A stretch of DNA of 64,000 bases, from the NCBI RefSeq assembly GCF_002878395.1, contig NC_061115.1, positions 149,149,065 through 149,213,064 on the forward strand, written 5' to 3'. The notes beneath the pieces were generated by a model. It made no database searches and was not told where the DNA came from. It was given only the letters and a program-made list of their open reading frames with translations. Shown in pieces: positions 23,211-34,477 of this stretch. The DNA is from Capsicum annuum. Its lineage: Eukaryota > Streptophyta > Magnoliopsida > Solanales > Solanaceae. A program made the position numbers and the translations under genes. Position 1 is the first letter of the stretch; each line of letters starts with the position of its first letter.

Positions 23211-24729
23211 TAATAAATGGTGAGTTTACTACTCAATCTCACTAAACATTCATGTACACTACCTTATTTTAAGTGAATAAATGAGACATATTCATGAGTA
23301 AATACACTAATATCTGCTCTTTTCAGGTATATATTTGAAAATATAGAAAGATATGAATTGGAGCATGAAATAATCAAAAGGGAGCAAGAAAGTATAGTTG
23401 CAGACATCAATAGGAACTGGCCTCAGTAACCGTGATCATGGACTGCTGACCGCGGTCACAACAGTCAAACAGAAGTCAAGCAACCATAGTATATGGAGGT
23501 ATATCACGCTCGTGTAGCCGCGGTCGATGCCAAGCCTGTGCGATCGTGTCCTAGCAGAGGATTTCAGCCCAAGGGCAAAACTGTAATTGCATGTGCTGAT
23601 CCCAATTTAATAAAAATGAATCAAACCCTATCATTATCCAAATAATTCCATATTTCCTAATTTTTAGGTTTAGTTTTGTGTAGTTCATAGCCTCCATTTT
23701 TGGAGAAGAAAATATTGTATAAATTTTGGGTGAAGAATACATTGAAGACTTTCTAAGTGGAAGATTTGCTCACTTCCATTATTGATATCGTGGAAGAGCC
23801 AAGTTTGAAGTAACTTTCTCTTAAATCTTCAACAAATAATTTCAATGGAGATTATGAGTATATTTATGCTTATTTATCTTATGTGTAGCTAAATCTCCCT
23901 CTTGGGGTTATGTGTGAATAGGGATTTAAGTGTGTGTGGGTTGTTATTATTAGCATCCATTTGGTAGTTCATGTTTATGGGTTTTATCATTGCTATGCTA
24001 TTTTGGTAGGGATTTGATGGTGAAAGCCCCAAATACCCATAATGGTTTGACAGGTGAAAGCTCCATGCTTTAGAAAGTTCAAGGCCATCTTCGAAAGAAG
24101 GGTTTTGGGTGAACTTTAGGAATCCATGTCATCATTTAAAAAGGGATGTGGAGACAAAATCAATGATAGATAATTATATGTGTAGTTTGCGAAATTTTTA
24201 CTATCTTAGACATAGGGTGAATATGAGGTTAACTATGCCATAGTTGTCATCCTAGAAATAGGGATGCCTAGATTGAGATTGTGGTTACCAATTATGGAAC
24301 ACACCTATTAGGTATTCAAAAGAATCAATGAGTGAAAGTTTGGTGTTTTGTTGAAAGACTAGCATCAAAATCTATAACCAAGCCTACCCATATTTGATTT
24401 TCTAAATCAATGTTGATGACTAACTCTCACATGTCACTCCCTTAGTAGTGCATAATCCCAAGATCTGTATTTAATTGTTAAAAATCTAATTATTCATTAC
24501 CCTGAATTTATACTAGAAAAATCCAAAAAGAAACATTAGTGTAGGAACCTATCCCTCATTTTATTTTTTTGTACCATCTATTTGAATTTAACTTGTATCT
24601 ATCATTTCGAATTAATTTGATCGCCACTTATATTATTCCTCGTGGATTTGACCCTGACTCCAAAGTTAGGTAAAGATATTGATGACGATCGCCTTGCACT
24701 AAAATTGACATGTAAGTTGAGCATTATCA
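23211..24729 (+). repeat. 5' LTR of element E
   Basis: TAATAAATGGTGAG...GAGCATTATCA. The right copy starts TGATGAATGGTGAG. Contains palindromic words around 23430-23550, including GACCGCGGTC at 23448-23457 and AGCCGCGGTCG near 23516. A weak TATA-like TTTAATAAAAAT lies near 23607. Confidence 0.9.
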
Positions 24730-24733
24730 AAAA

Positions 24734-24751
24734 CGGCACCATTGCTGGGGA
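24734..24751 (+). other. primer binding site of element E
   Basis: CGGCACCATTGCTGGGGA, four bases after the LTR. It differs at a few positions from TGGCGCCGTTGCCGGGGA, the complement of the plant tRNA-Asp 3' end, as known for Athila/Tat elements. Confidence 0.8.
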
Positions 24752-24869
24752 ACAGATTGTCGTATTAAGTTAGTTTGGAATTTTAGTTACTTGCTTGAAT
24801 TCAAAATTGTACGTATTTGTTTGTGACTTTATTTTGTAGGTAGCTTTTTATTTTATTTTACTTTTTTCT

Positions 24870-25770
24870 ATGGAATTTTCTGATAAATATGATGTTGGTA
24901 TTTGGAAGTACGATCTTGATGATCCATATCCATATCACGATGTACCATATTTTATGAGCGATTGTGACTATGCTACCCAGAGAGAGATGGATTCACCATC
25001 TCAATCCTATAGGGAGTATATGTGCTCTTTATGTAGTGGTCGAAGTAGACTTTAAAGCGATTGTCCACGTGCCCCTCCCCCATTATACTAACCAAGTTGC
25101 TAGTCCTTATAAAATTGATAGGTATGATGAAGAAAAGAAGAATCAGCAAGATACCGAGTCCAATAACTGTGACCCAAGGCTATAAGAAATTTTGATTTGG
25201 TTAGATGCAATGGGATAGAACCTTGATCACATACATAAAGATTGGACAAGTGTAAAGAAAGAGGTAATAAGCAAAGAAAAAAGGCTTGAAACTGTCATTA
25301 TCATACCCATTACCCAAGAAGAGATAGGTCAAGAAGAGAAACTAATCTATGATGATGAGCTTAGTAGTGAAGAATCCTCGGTATCTTCCCAATCATCCAT
25401 ATCATATGAAGAAGAAGAATCCATAATAAAAGGAACGGTGCTAGAGTCTCAAGAAGAAACAAAGCAAATCCCTTCTGACAACTCTAGCTCATTCCGGGGT
25501 GAAGATGACTTGGAGAAAATAATTTCATAACTAGGGGTTAGAATTCATTCTACCTACCTTTCAACATTGCGTCTTGAGGATGTGATGAGGATATATTCAC
25601 CGAGTCAACTGATGGAGTGTGGGGAGATAAAGAATGATTTCTACATTTTGGACTTTGAAATTCCAAAGAAGCATATGGAATCCAATCCATCAATGGCTAA
25701 GATTCTCAACTTCCAAAGCACAAGGAATGGCCTATTGATATGCTCATTTTTAACTAGGGAGCCAAATTAA
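24870..25770 (+). pseudogene. unrecognised acidic open frames in element E
   Basis: First frame: ATG 24870 to 25055 (61 residues, rich in Asp and Tyr, with KYDLDDPYPYHDVPYF). It reads like the start of an Athila/Tat gag leader, but the match is only impressionistic. Next, around 25255-25527, a frame without ATG has many Glu and Ser (EEIGQEEKLIYDDELSSEE, then SSISYEEEES). It ends at a TAA and is followed in phase by 25567-25770 (LEDVMRIYSPSQLMECGEI). No zinc knuckle or enzyme motif is visible. Possibly a remnant of the element's own gag-like protein. Function unknown. Confidence 0.45.
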
Positions 25771-28650
25771 AAGTTCAATGTCAAATTGGGTAAAAGGTTC
25801 AAGTATTCAAAGGGGCGTGATAGAACGTGCATTATCATGCCCCTCCTTTTGTCCAAAGAAACTCAAAGATGGAATGATCAAAAGTTGGGCAAAAGGTTCA
25901 AATTCTCAAAGTAGAGGAACAAATAAGCATTCTCAAAGGCGTCTTTCTAAGACATTAAATTAAACTAAGCGCTTTATAGGAGGTAATCCATCATGCCACA
26001 AAAATTGGCACATATCCTTTTATTCATAAATAATAGAGTAGATTTTGTTTTTTGTATTTGTTTGGGCATGATCCATGAAAAAGAGAGTTGGGAAAGTGGC
26101 ATGTCAGCTTGATCAACTAAGTGCAGAGGCCTAGATTTTGGCCTCGGTTACCGCAAACATGGTCCGTGTCAGTGCGATCATGGATGCCACGAGTCCGCGA
26201 TCGTAGAATAACAACCATGATAGCAGTCATACCAGTTTAAGTGACCATCCAACTACCATTTTCCCCATGCATTCATTCTCAAAATTCTCTCAATACTCTC
26301 CTATCTGTTTGCATTATGTAAAGTGTCCAAACATTCATCTCAACCCTTTTGTATCATTTATCTGGTATGTATTCTAAAACTCCTCACTTTTATTTTCATT
26401 ATAGGCCTGGGACATGAAGATTGAACACTAGCATAGTTCTTATAATGTCAAAATTATGCTTGTTTGTATTTATTGTTGTGGTTAGCAGCTGTAAAATGTT
26501 TACATGTCATTTGGAGAAGTCTTGAGTACCCATATTTTAACATAACATGGTTGAAACAGACGTGCATATTATTTCTTCATTCAATGCCCGAAAGAATTCA
26601 AGGTGAAATCCTTTAAGTTTGGGGAGAGGACTAAAATCATGCAAGCTGGACTTACTTTATATTATCATGATGATTATGTGCCTAGTTGGAAGATAGAGTT
26701 GGTGTTAACTATGCATATCTTGAGTAGATCAAAACTATTGATAATGGTCTCGAGTATCATTATTGTGGTCCCGATGACCGTGATCATGGTCAATACCTCA
26801 TGCTCACTACAACTGAAGATTGTTGTCTCAGAAATCCAAACTTATGCCCACCTATTTTTCACCCTTGAATCTCTTATGGAATTGCCACAAACGTTTTTCT
26901 TGCTAATCTAGCATAAGTTTTGCCTTGTAAATATTAAAAATAGTTTGAAGTATGTCTTTATAGGTGTTCAACTAAAAAATGGGAGACTTAGACGATATCA
27001 TTCCCATGTTCCCGAAGAGCAATAACCTGTGTTATAATGAATTCCCAAGGTCCAAGTTATTCCTTGAAAAGAGTATCTCTATGGACAGAGTCCCAGAGAA
27101 GTTCCCAGAATTCTTTGACAGACTTTTTGCTATCAGGGAACATACTCTAGGGCTACCCGAGGGTCCAGAAGAATCCTCCACTACTTGCCATTCATATGTG
27201 GCTCAGTCCGACAATAAAATATATCAGAAGCAGCTAAAAATCAAGGTGCCAGGGTTGCCAAATTAGAAAGATCATATTCATCTTTGGCAATATCACACAA
27301 GAACCTCTAGGAGTCATAAGAAAAGATGTTTAAAGGGGAAAAAAGAGAGAAAAATTCTTCAACAAGATGTGGAGAGGGGTAAAGGGCATCTTCAAGGTGC
27401 TCAAACCTAAAGAACATCTACCTTCATCGAGGAGCGAGAGTGCTAATGGAGACCCTATTGAGAAGTCTGGTGCTGATGATGGTAGAAACGATGCAGGATA
27501 TACCAGAGATGATGAAGCTAATTCAGGGAGCATCCTTTACTCTTATCTTGTTAACAATGCAGTGGGAGCACTACCAGCTTTTCAGTTGGGGTGCCTGTCC
27601 CTGTATTTATACTACTTGGATGTCTTTGGGTAGTGTTTTGGATGACACGTTGGATATCATTTTTTTTAGATGCTCTATTTTTTGGTGCTCTGATGGTGCC
27701 TGCATTTATGAATTATCATGCTTTTCTTTTAATTTGAGTATTCTTGTAATTTTATTTTATTTTGATCTTGTTGATGCATGACTAGCTTTGCCTTATGATG
27801 GATTAAGTGAAGACATTCTTAAGGGTAAAGCATCATGTTTGGGTTTAAGGCATGGATGCAGGGGAATTCTGAGTACTCTTAGCAAAATGTAAAGAATGCA
27901 AGGGAAGTATAAGTACCTGTGGCATTTTATTTTGTTAAAACTAGGGTCACTTTATACATCATTGGTGAAGTCTGAGTAGCCATATGGTTAGCTTGCCTAT
28001 GCTGAGCCTAAATGTAAGACTAAGGCTTTGGTTGTAGCCATAGTTTAGCAAATTGAGTGTGGTGCTAATGTAAAACAAACAACCTCCCTCCCCCCGGTCC
28101 AAAATTTTTCAAAAATCAAGAGCATGGACGTGAGAGACTTTGTAACAAATATTTTTCTTTTTTTTATGGCTCTGCATGTTGTTGACTTATAAATAATGAT
28201 ATATGCTCTAATTTTGCCTCTCACAGGAGGGACAATTGAACTGCCTTGACAAGTTTTTCATACCATGTGTGATGAGCTTTTTGCATGCATCTTATGTATG
28301 CTTATGTATCTAGAACTTGCCCCTTTAGTCTTTCAAAGAAAATGTTGATTGTATTTGGTTGGAGAAATGATCTTAGATCATCCTTTTGATTTTGGAACCC
28401 ACTCTAGACTAAAAAGCCTTCCTATGCATAATTGCAATCCCTAGTTACCCACTTTGAGCCTTTGGACCTTTTTTTGGAAAATGCATTATAAGCCATGAAC
28501 CATTCTTGTTATCCGTCTTTTGAACCATACCCTTTTTGAACTTAAAAATGTAACTTGAATTTAAAAGCCTAAGTCGAGGGTGGTAAAGTTGATGGAATAA
28601 AGTTTGAGGCCATGAAATGTTAGTAGAATGCCAAGGTGCCTAAGTGATGT
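25771..28650. other. element E internal region, mostly non-coding
   Basis: Short frames such as 26979-27266 (starts MGDLDDIIPMFPKSN) and 27367-27633 show no recognised domain. Two groups of words like those in the E LTR occur at 26145-26225 (TACCGCAAACATGG, TGCGATCATGG, CCGCGATCG) and 26750-26795 (GACCGTGATCATGGTC). A purine-tract-like AAGTTTGGGGAGAGG lies at about 26611-26627. A C-rich run occurs at 28082-28100. Confidence 0.45.
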
Positions 28651-28654
28651 AAAC

Positions 28655-28800
28655 AAATATTTATAAAAATAAAGGATCCAATAAAGGATAAAATTGAATA
28701 AAAGGTTCAAGAAAAAGAGATAAAAGAAAAGTGGTAAACAAAAGAAGCGAATGGTAGGCATGAGAAAAGAGAGGAAATAAAGAAGAGTGTCCAATAGTCA
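28655..28800 (+). other. purine-rich stretch in element E
   Basis: About 145 bp dominated by A and G on the plus strand (AAAAAGAGATAAAAGAAAAG and similar). The minus-strand frames here are pyrimidine-driven low-complexity shadows. Comparable tracts occur before the 3' LTR of large plant retroelements. Confidence 0.5.
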
Positions 28801-29408
28801 AAAAGAATGATTGAGAAGTGTGATGTTGACGTTCAAGTAAGGGAGTAGCCATATTATTCCCAAACAATATCCTACCCTAACCCAAACCTACATTACAAGC
28901 TTATCAATTCCTTTGAGATCTCTAACCATTTACTTTCTTTGTAGTGGCGATTGAAAATAGGGGCAATCCTATGGCATAATACTTGTTGCATTGAGTTTTC
29001 TTTTGTGTGTGAGAGAGTTTGTGCACTTAAAATTCCTTGTTGCATATTTTATAGCTTGATGTAAGGAATTCTCTTTCTTGTGAGGACGACATGTGAAACA
29101 AGTTGAGGTGGGTGATTTTTTCACTTTTAGGAAATAAGTCAAATGAAGTATAGCTTAGTTGTGGTAAAAACGGGAGTCACTTCTAGAGTATTGGTTTTTG
29201 TTACTTTGACGTTATTTGAAATCCTATATAGCCTTTATTTTAGTATTTTATAAGGAAGGGTATAGCGAAGTTAGCTTAGCCAATGCGCAATGAATTATTT
29301 TTGGACGCAATTAAAGTTGAGGTCATTATGATCTGTAAGGCATAAATTTTGGGATTAAATAATGGTGTCTCATGATAAAAGGTAGTGTTGCTTGAGGTAA
29401 AGCAAACG

Positions 29409-29425
29409 CTTTAAGTTTGGGTTGT
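29409..29425 (+). other. polypurine-like tract of element E
   Basis: GCTTTAAGTTTGGGTTG just before LTR start TGATGAATGG. A mutated form of the AAGTTTGGGG tract of this element group; a better-preserved copy is at 26611. Confidence 0.5.
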
Positions 29426-30945
29426 TGATGAATGGTGAGTTTACCACTCAATCTTACTAAACATTCGTGTACACTACCTTGTTTTAAGTGAATAACTGAG
29501 ACATATTCATGAGCAAATGCACTAATATCCACTCTTTATAGGTATAGAGTTGAAAAGATAAGAAGATGTAGATTGGAGCGTGAAAAATCATAAGGGAGAA
29601 AGAAAGTACAGTTGCAGACTTTAAGTAGAAACTAGCCTCAGTTACTGTGATAGCGGTCTGGTGACCACAATCGTAGTAGTCAAACAGAAGTCAAGCAACC
29701 ACAGTCGCTAGAGGTAAACCGCGGTCGCATAGCCGCGGTCATAGCCAGGCCTATGTGATCCTAGCCTAGTGGAGGATTTCAGTCCAAGGTCAAAACTATA
29801 ATTGCACGTATTGATCCCAATTTGACAAAAATGAATTAAACCCTATCATTATCCAAATAATTCTATCTTCCCTAATTTTTAGGTTTAGTTTTGTGTAGTT
29901 CATAGCCTCCATTTTTGGAGAAGAAAATATTGTATAAATTTTCGGTGAAGAATACATTGGAGACTTTCTAAGTGGAAGATTTGTTCACTTCCATTGTTGA
30001 TATTGTGGGATAGCCAATTTTAAAGTAACATTCGCTTAAATCTTCAACAAATCATTTCAATGGATATTATGGGTATATATATGCTTATTTATCTTATGTG
30101 TAGCTAAATCTCCCTCTTGGGGTTATGTGTGAATAGGGGTTTAAGTGTGTGTGGGTTGTTATTGTTAGCATTCATTTGGTAGTTCATATATATGGGTTTT
30201 GTCATTGCTATGCTATTTTGGTTAGGATTTAATGGGTGAAAGCCCCAAATACCCGCAAGGTTTTGATGGGAGAAAGCTCCAAGCTCTAGAAAGTTCAAGG
30301 CCATCTTCGAAACAAGGGTTTTGGGTGATCTTTAGGAATCCATGCTATCCTCAAAAGAGGAATATGGAGACCAAAGCAATTATAGTCAATTATGTGTGTA
30401 GTTTGCTAAATTTTCACTATCATAGACATAAGGGTGAATATGAGGTTAACTATGCCATGGGTGTCATCCTAGAAATAGGGATACCTAGATTGTGGTTGTG
30501 GTTACTAATTGCTGAACACACCTATTAGGTATTCGAAAGAATCAATGGGTGAAAGTTTGGTGTTTTGTTGAAAGACTAGCATCAAAATCTATAACCTAGC
30601 CTACCCATATTTAATTGACTAAATTGATGTTGATGACTAACTCCCACATGTCACTCCCTTAGTAGTGCATAATCCCAAGATCCGTGTTTAATTATTAAAA
30701 TTCTAATTATTCATAGCCCCGATTTTATACTAGAAAACCCCAAAAAGAAACATTAGTGTAGGAACCTATCCCCCATTTATATTTTTGTACCATTTGTTTG
30801 AATTTAATTTGTATTAATCATTTCGAATTAATTTGATCTCCACTCACATTATTCTTCATGGATTCGACCCTGACTCCAAATTTGGATAAATATATTGATG
30901 ACAACCGCCTTGCACTTAAATTGATGTGTAGGTTGAGCGTTATGA
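29426..30945 (+). repeat. 3' LTR of element E
   Basis: TGATGAATGGTGAG...GAGCGTTATGA, colinear with 23211-24729 and almost the same length. Words ACCGCGGTC at 29718-29726 and GCCGCGGTC at 29732-29740. ATH coding sequence resumes right after, following the TAAAA duplication. Confidence 0.9.
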
Positions 30946-30950
30946 TAAAA

Positions 30951-32600
30951 CTCCTTGGGTCCTTAAGCTTCTCAGGCAACTTTTTCACTACCACAAGGCT
31001 TTACTTCTTCGTCAATGCCACTGTCTCAATGTATTACATCTTCACTTTATTATTCACCATATCATTCAAGTATTTGGTGTACTTGGATATTCCCTGCAAA
31101 ACATCTAAAAGAGGAAAAATAATTTAAAGCTCTTTGAATTTGTCAAAAAACTTCTTAAAGCATGCATCCTCCTTGGCTTTCTTCAACCTCTATAGAAATG
31201 GTAGTGGTGGTCTTTCCTTCTCAACATATTTAGTCTTTGGGTGCTCTGACTTCCCCAAATTATCAATAACCTTTCCTGCAACTAGTTGAGGAACCAACTT
31301 TGTACCTACCTCCTTATTTATCATTGGATATCTATCCTTCAGATCTTTACCACTCCTCAAAGTGATTGCCATTAGTGGTTTTGGTGGTTTATTATCACTT
31401 GGAAAACCACTTGATGCCTGGAATTCTATCTCTGCCCCAACTTCTCCAACTACTGCTTTAATTATTTCTATGCAATTTTATTTATTTTTGATGTCAGCAA
31501 CCATCTTCTCTTGATTGGCCAGGATATTTTGTAGTGTTTCTTCAATGTTACTGGTTGGTTTATTGTATAGTTGCTACTAAAACTACTTGTTTTGATTGTT
31601 ACCCTAAGAATGAATGGGTTGATTCTACCACTTCTAGTTGTAGCCATTACCATAATTTGGATTTTGTACATTGCCCACAAAGTTGACAGATTAAAGATTG
31701 GCTTCACATAAGTCTACGAAATGGTCACCGTTGCCACAAATCTCACACAATAGAGGATCTTGATGCACTGTATTAACCTGATCCTAAGACTGTTGCACAC
31801 CCAACATTCTAAATTGATTCATCATTTAAGTATGTATAGTTGAAATTTGGGCGCTTAAGGCTGTGATACTATTAACTTCTATGATGACTGCAGCTTTTTT
31901 CACTGAGCTTCTTGATATATCACCATGCTAATCAAGATTTCCTTGGGAAATCTGGTTTAACAAAGTTTATAACTCATCATATATCTTTTCCAAAGTTTGA
32001 CCACCTACAAATGAATCTAGCAAAACTTTTGTATTAGGTCAAGTGCCTCAATGAATGTGTGATCTAGTGCCTCATTAGATTGCCTATGATATGGGTAGTC
32101 CCTAAGAAGGTCTTTGAACCTATTCCAAGCATGGTACAGGTTCTCATCTCAAAATCTCACTACTAGTCTAGCAGTCTTGCCAGATGGGAAAATATAGATA
32201 AGGAACTTTCGGGCTAAGTCATCCCAAGTTGTAGTTAAACTTGCCTACTCAGCGTTCAACCACTTCTTTGCTTCCCCCAAGAGTTAAAAGGGGAAGAGTA
32301 TCAGTCTGACATAAACAGTTGACATATCCATAGGGATGAATATGTCACTGATCTCCACAAAGTTTTGCAAGTGGACTTATGGATCTTTATATGATAGCCT
32401 GGTGAATTGTCCACTACTTTGTAAGAGCTGCACCATGTTCTGCTTTAGTTCAAAACTACCTCTAGGAGCCGGTCTTCAAATGGTGGAGGTCATATTAGTG
32501 ACAAGTGGTATTGCCACTTTGTAAACTATCCTGCGGGCTAGTAGATCTTCAGCCATGGGAGTAGAAACATCTTGTTCCTCTTGAATCTGCGGAATACAGT
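30951..32600 (-). pseudogene. gag: ATH gag remnant
   Basis: Minus-strand order: a capsid-like region from about 32470 to 32040 with FELKQNMVQLL, FPFLLGEAKKWLNAE (one stop inside), TTTWDDLARKFLIYIFPSGK, and RFKDLLRDYPYH near 32100; a variable middle with many stops; then MAITLRSGKDLK at 31372, a hallmark of Athila/Tat gag before the protease; and KLPEKLKDP near 30965. Several frameshifts and stops interrupt it. Capsid protein would coat the element RNA in the cytoplasm. The C-terminal end is separated from the protease (23205) by element E. Confidence 0.82.
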
Positions 32601-32795
32601 AGAGAATAACTTCTTCTATCCTCTATTGGTGAAAGCATTTCTTGTTCTTGGGGTCTGGTTCAACCAACCCCCTATCCCTTGCTTGTTTACTAACCTATTA
32701 ACCTATGGCCTACAAATTCAGAAACCGATACCAAGTGAAAAGCACCATAGAAATCAAAAAGTAAAACTAAAAGAAGACAGTTTCCTATTGACAAG

Positions 32796-32813
32796 CCCTC
32801 CATAATGGCACCA
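32796..32813 (-). other. primer binding site of ATH
   Basis: On the minus strand TGGTGCCATTATGGAGGG, a few bases inside the 5' LTR. Related to TGGCGCCGTTGCCGGGGA (tRNA-Asp type). It confirms that 32820-34477 is the 5' LTR. Confidence 0.78.
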
Positions 32814-32819
32814 AAAACT

Positions 32820-34477
32820 TGTTGTACCCAAGTACACATGCAAGTGTAAGTGGTCTACCCAAGTAATATAGTGGCCTTAAAGAAAGCTGAGTATTGATCA
32901 CACAAGGACTAGTGTTAAGAAACTATCCAATTCAAGTTCAACTATTATGATTAAATCAGTGCAAACATAACCACAAGAGTTTATGAGTTAAGAATAGAAA
33001 TAAACTTAACAATGTGGTAAAGTAAAGGTTTGAATAATCAATAGGGAGAAACCCAGGGTTAAGGCACTACAAACAATCATACTAAATTATTAAAATTCAT
33101 TAGTTAGGTTACTTATCTTGGTTGTTGATTCACGGGGTTAATATTATGACTATGGTCTTCTGAGCCTATAATCACCTATCTTACTTAGCCCCACAATGAC
33201 ATTGTTGAGCGGAGATGCGGGAACTAAGTTAAATGCATTCATATTTTATCTCATACTTGAACCAAATAGGGCAGTTTGTTATATTCCTATCCTAAATGCA
33301 AATTATAAATTCATTCAGTTAGATAATTACAATCCTATTCCATCTATCCTACGTTCTATCCTCTTGTTCCTCCTTCTGGGATCACAAGATGATTATGCAT
33401 GTATTCTAAGAGTCGTGAATCCTTAAAATAGTAATTACAGGGATAAATAAGCAACCAATAATTATAAACATCAACAACTAAGTCAATTCATAACAATAAT
33501 ACTCATGTTCTTGGCGTTAACCCTGGAAAAGGGTGTTTAGCCACTCATGGATGTAAACATAATCACAATGAATGAATACATGTTAAAATTCATAAAAAAA
33601 AACTAAAGTAATGGAATAAAAACCCTAATTTAAGTATTCTCCATCTTCCCTTAAATTTCAAAGGTCATCCAAGGTGTGAAACATAACAACTAAGTGTCCT
33701 ATTTATACTTGGACACAAGTTGCCGATTTTGACATAGGGTCATGCCATGCCCTTATCGCAGTAACTAGGGTCTTTGTCATGCCCTAATAGAAGTGAGATA
33801 CTTTAATTGGTAATTTAGGATTATACCAAGGGTGTGTAACATCCCTAACATGGTTCCTAAGGTCTGTGGCATGCCAATGACTCAAAAATATCCATTTGTG
33901 GTCAAGTCTTGTCCCATGTATTCGCCCATCATTTCCAAGACTTGTACTATTGTTTAAACTTGATTTACAGATTTTTTTATCATCCATATATCATAATTAT
34001 CAAATAACAAATCATCCCATATCATCAAACTCCAAGAATTATAAATCAAAACAACATTCAATCCAAGATGATGAACTAGTAATTTAAGCTTAGAGTACTA
34101 GTTTTGTCCTTTTGATCTTTAACTCAGTGTTTTTCCTCTTGTATTATTTTAATTGAAACTTAAACACTGTAAACGTTATTCCACACATAATTACACACTT
34201 ATACCCTTGTTAACTCATTACACACTATAATCCATCGAGATTAACTAGAACAACACATAGCTCAAGCTAGTAATACTAATTTTATCGTTTGAACTTTAGG
34301 TGACCAAATTGATTCCAAGATTTTTTGAAACATGCCTTAAACATTATAATAAGGTATTTTAAAACTTAAATTCTCAATTATATCAATATTTACTCATTAA
34401 TCATAAGAGAAGTCTTCAAAACAAGAATAATTAAGCTTGGATAATGATACTAAAGTGCATAAATTCACCTCAGATCA
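32820..34477 (-). repeat. 5' LTR of ATH (right LTR)
   Basis: TGTTGTACCC...CCTCAGATCA on the plus strand, followed by AGGAG (34478-34482), the same five bases that precede the left LTR. Uninterrupted, so it serves as the empty-site reference for the CACTA insertion. Confidence 0.92.
33700..33707 (-). promoter_or_regulatory. TATA box of the ATH LTR
   Basis: TATAAATA on the minus strand (AAGTATAAATAGGACAC). Upstream (33725-33790) lie repeated CATGCCC words. The homologous box in the left LTR (19885-19890) is damaged. Confidence 0.6.

Larger units (their letters stand above)
23211..30945 (+). mobile_element. non-autonomous LTR retrotransposon E
   Basis: Two LTRs of 1519 and 1520 bp (23211-24729 and 29426-30945) enclose 4.7 kb. 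A primer site follows the left LTR and a purine-rich tract precedes the right one, so the strand is +. Flanks are TGAAA (23206-23210) and TAAAA (30946-30950), a target duplication with one mismatch. The insertion splits ATH between gag and protease. No RT, RNase H, integrase or protease motif was found inside, so it depends on a helper element. The primer site is of the same type as in ATH, making an Athila/Tat relative the likely helper (inference). Confidence 0.88.
8356..34477 (-). mobile_element. Athila/Tat-like LTR retrotransposon ATH, containing CACTA and element E
   Basis: Two copies of a ~1.65-kb LTR lie at 8356-20661 (interrupted by CACTA) and 32820-34477, flanked by the perfect target duplication AGGAG inside B's RT. 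On the minus strand the order is 5' LTR (right), primer site at 32796-32813, gag, protease, spacer, purine tract, 3' LTR (left). The primer site resembles TGGCGCCGTTGCCGGGGA, used by Athila/Tat elements. After removing CACTA and E the element is only about 7.7 kb: it lacks RT, RNase H and integrase and is therefore non-autonomous. Confidence 0.9.

Noticed and set aside
28561..28867. Phe/Leu-rich minus-strand frames resembling membrane proteins
   Set aside because: Produced by the purine-rich tract on the plus strand; low complexity, overlapping frames.
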